A stretch of 17,752 bases of DNA from Nitrosomonadales bacterium. GTDB taxonomy: Bacteria > Pseudomonadota > Gammaproteobacteria > Burkholderiales > Gallionellaceae. The translations under genes were made by a program, and so were the position numbers. Where the stretch lies: NCBI GenBank assembly GCA_003235435.1, contig QJWF01000114.1, positions 1 to 17,752 on the forward strand, read 5' to 3'. The notes beneath the pieces were generated by a model that saw only the letters and a list, made by a program, of their open reading frames with translations, was not told the origin of the DNA and did not search any database. Within the stretch, counting starts at the first letter, position 1; the number at the start of each line of letters is the position of its first letter. This document shows positions 16,993-17,752 of this stretch, in pieces.

Positions 16993-17020
16993 ATTTTAAC
17001 AGCCTTGCAAGAAATCGAAA
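16993..17020 (-). promoter_or_regulatory. Possible extended minus-10 promoter of the symporter
   Basis: On the minus strand TGTTAAAAT (17001-16993) is an extended minus-10, with a weak minus-35 TTTCGA 16 nt upstream. The predicted leader is about 27 nt. It lies just beyond the terminator of the peroxiredoxin gene, which makes an independent promoter here reasonable. Confidence 0.35.
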
Positions 17021-17025
17021 CAATC

Positions 17026-17048
17026 AAAAAGCCACCGGCAAGGTGGCT
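17026..17048 (-). terminator. Intrinsic terminator of the peroxiredoxin gene
   Basis: On the minus strand AGCCACC, loop TTGCC, GGTGGCT forms a perfect 7-bp GC-rich stem running directly into five T residues. It starts 21 nt after the stop codon. Confidence 0.85.
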
Positions 17049-17069
17049 CGCAGATATATAAGACAGGGA

Positions 17070-17672
17070 TTAAAGTTCCTTGGCGTGAGTCGCAAGGTAT
17101 CTGGCCACGCCTTCCGTTGAGGCACCCATTCCGGGCTTCCCTTTGCTCCAGCCTGCCGGGCATACTTCTCCATGTTCTTCGTTAAATTGCAGCGCGTCCA
17201 CCATGCGCAGCATTTCGTCGATATTCCGGCCCAGAGGCAGATCATTGACCACCTGATGACGCACCACGCCGGCCCTGTCGATCAGGAAGGAACCGCGATA
17301 AGCCACTCCGCCTTCGGCTTCCACGTCATAGGCCATGCAGATTTCATGCTTTATATCCGCCACCATCGGGTAGCGCACCTGACCTATCCCGCCGTTACTG
17401 ACTGGCGTGTTCTTCCAGGCAAGGTGCGTGAAATGAGAATCTATCGATACACCTACCACTTCGACATTGCGCTTCCTGAACTCCTCCAGCCTGTGATCAA
17501 AAGCGATTATTTCGGAAGGGCACACGAAAGTGAAATCCAGCGGCCAGAAAAACACCACGGCATATTTGCCGGCAATGTGTTTTTTCAGGTTGAATGTTTC
17601 ATTGAATTCGTTGTTGCCCATCACCGCAACAGCATTGAAATCTGGGGCGGCTTTACCGACGAGTACTGCCAT
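17070..17672 (-). CDS. Typical 2-Cys peroxiredoxin (AhpC/Prx1 type)
   Basis: This cytoplasmic thiol peroxidase reduces hydrogen peroxide, organic peroxides and peroxynitrite (family knowledge). The 200-residue product has the peroxidatic site PLDFTFVCPSE with C51 and the resolving cysteine C171 in GEVCPAGW, so it is a typical two-cysteine enzyme. It carries GGIG (residues 94-97), near the GGLG motif of over-oxidation-sensitive forms, but the C-terminal YF motif is replaced by YL. A third cysteine is at about 112. The ATG at 17672 is chosen because GGAG (17682-17679) lies 6 nt upstream; an ATG two codons earlier abuts that site. No ahpF or reductase gene is adjacent. It has its own terminator and is probably monocistronic. 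The 74 nt upstream to the window end show no certain promoter. Confidence 0.95.
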   Translation of the reverse strand: MAVLVGKAAPDFNAVAVMGNNEFNETFNLKKHIAGKYAVVFFWPLDFTFVCPSEIIAFDHRLEEFRKRNVEVVGVSIDSHFTHLAWKNTPVSNGGIGQVRYPMVADIKHEICMAYDVEAEGGVAYRGSFLIDRAGVVRHQVVNDLPLGRNIDEMLRMVDALQFNEEHGEVCPAGWSKGKPGMGASTEGVARYLATHAKEL

Positions 17673-17678
17673 GTCCAT

Positions 17679-17682
17679 CTCC
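17679..17682 (-). promoter_or_regulatory. Ribosome binding site of the peroxiredoxin
   Basis: GGAG on the minus strand, 6 nt before the ATG at 17672 and directly against the alternative ATG at 17678. It decides for the shorter start. Confidence 0.65.
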
Positions 17683-17752
17683 AGGAATAAGTGCTTTGTT
17701 CGAGTAATTCAGAGGTTGTCGCATCCCTCGCGTCAGGCGGCTTTGGACCGCT

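Noticed and set aside
1..17752. CRISPR arrays, insertion sequences, tRNA or rRNA genes, phage or defence islands
   Set aside because: No periodic repeats, transposase-like frames, terminal inverted repeats or RNA-gene signatures were seen. All long stretches are accounted for by the listed genes.

Overview
This 17.75 kb window looks like ordinary chromosome from a free-living Gram-negative proteobacterium, most likely a betaproteobacterium (inference). It carries outer-membrane phospholipase A, an outer-membrane beta-barrel protein, a PhoB/PhoR pair, and a very large FAD/Fe-S dehydrogenase of the DUF3683 type that I know mainly from Betaproteobacteria. There are no rRNA or tRNA genes, insertion sequences, CRISPR arrays or phage genes. 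Genes are densely packed, and almost all other long open frames are antisense or out-of-frame shadows.

Layout. (1) At 1-2089 on the minus strand, a CorA-type magnesium channel gene is followed 11 nt later by pldA, whose last codons run off the window edge. (2) At 2299-2892 (minus) lies an RNA 2',3'-cyclic phosphodiesterase (thpR). A doubtful 36-residue Cys-rich reading frame points away from it. (3) At 3086-7380 (minus) is a compact three-gene operon: an outer-membrane beta-barrel protein, a short periplasmic PstS-like binding protein (1-nt stop/start overlap), and a membrane-bound sensor with HAMP, PAS, GGDEF and EAL domains. About 75 nt upstream of its first start codon is a near-consensus sigma-54 promoter element. 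(4) At 7663-11538 (plus), divergent from that operon, is a 1291-residue flavin/iron-sulfur dehydrogenase. (5) At 11640-13277 (plus) is a 545-residue protein with a PilZ-like C-terminus, closed by a good intrinsic terminator. (6) At 13410-16959 (minus) are a sodium:solute symporter gene and then phoB and phoR. A three-repeat Pho box with exact 11-nt spacing sits in the 60-nt gap before phoB. (7) At 17070-17672 (minus) is a typical 2-Cys peroxiredoxin with its own terminator.

How the parts may work together. The clearest regulatory logic is phoBR autoregulation through the Pho box. The most interesting unit is the barrel/binding-protein/c-di-GMP-enzyme operon. It spans outer membrane, periplasm and inner membrane, and looks like an envelope-spanning signalling module whose output is cyclic di-GMP (inference). 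A possible c-di-GMP reader, the PilZ-like protein, lies nearby, but its canonical arginine motif is not visible, so the link is speculative. CorA, PldA and the peroxiredoxin are housekeeping or stress functions.
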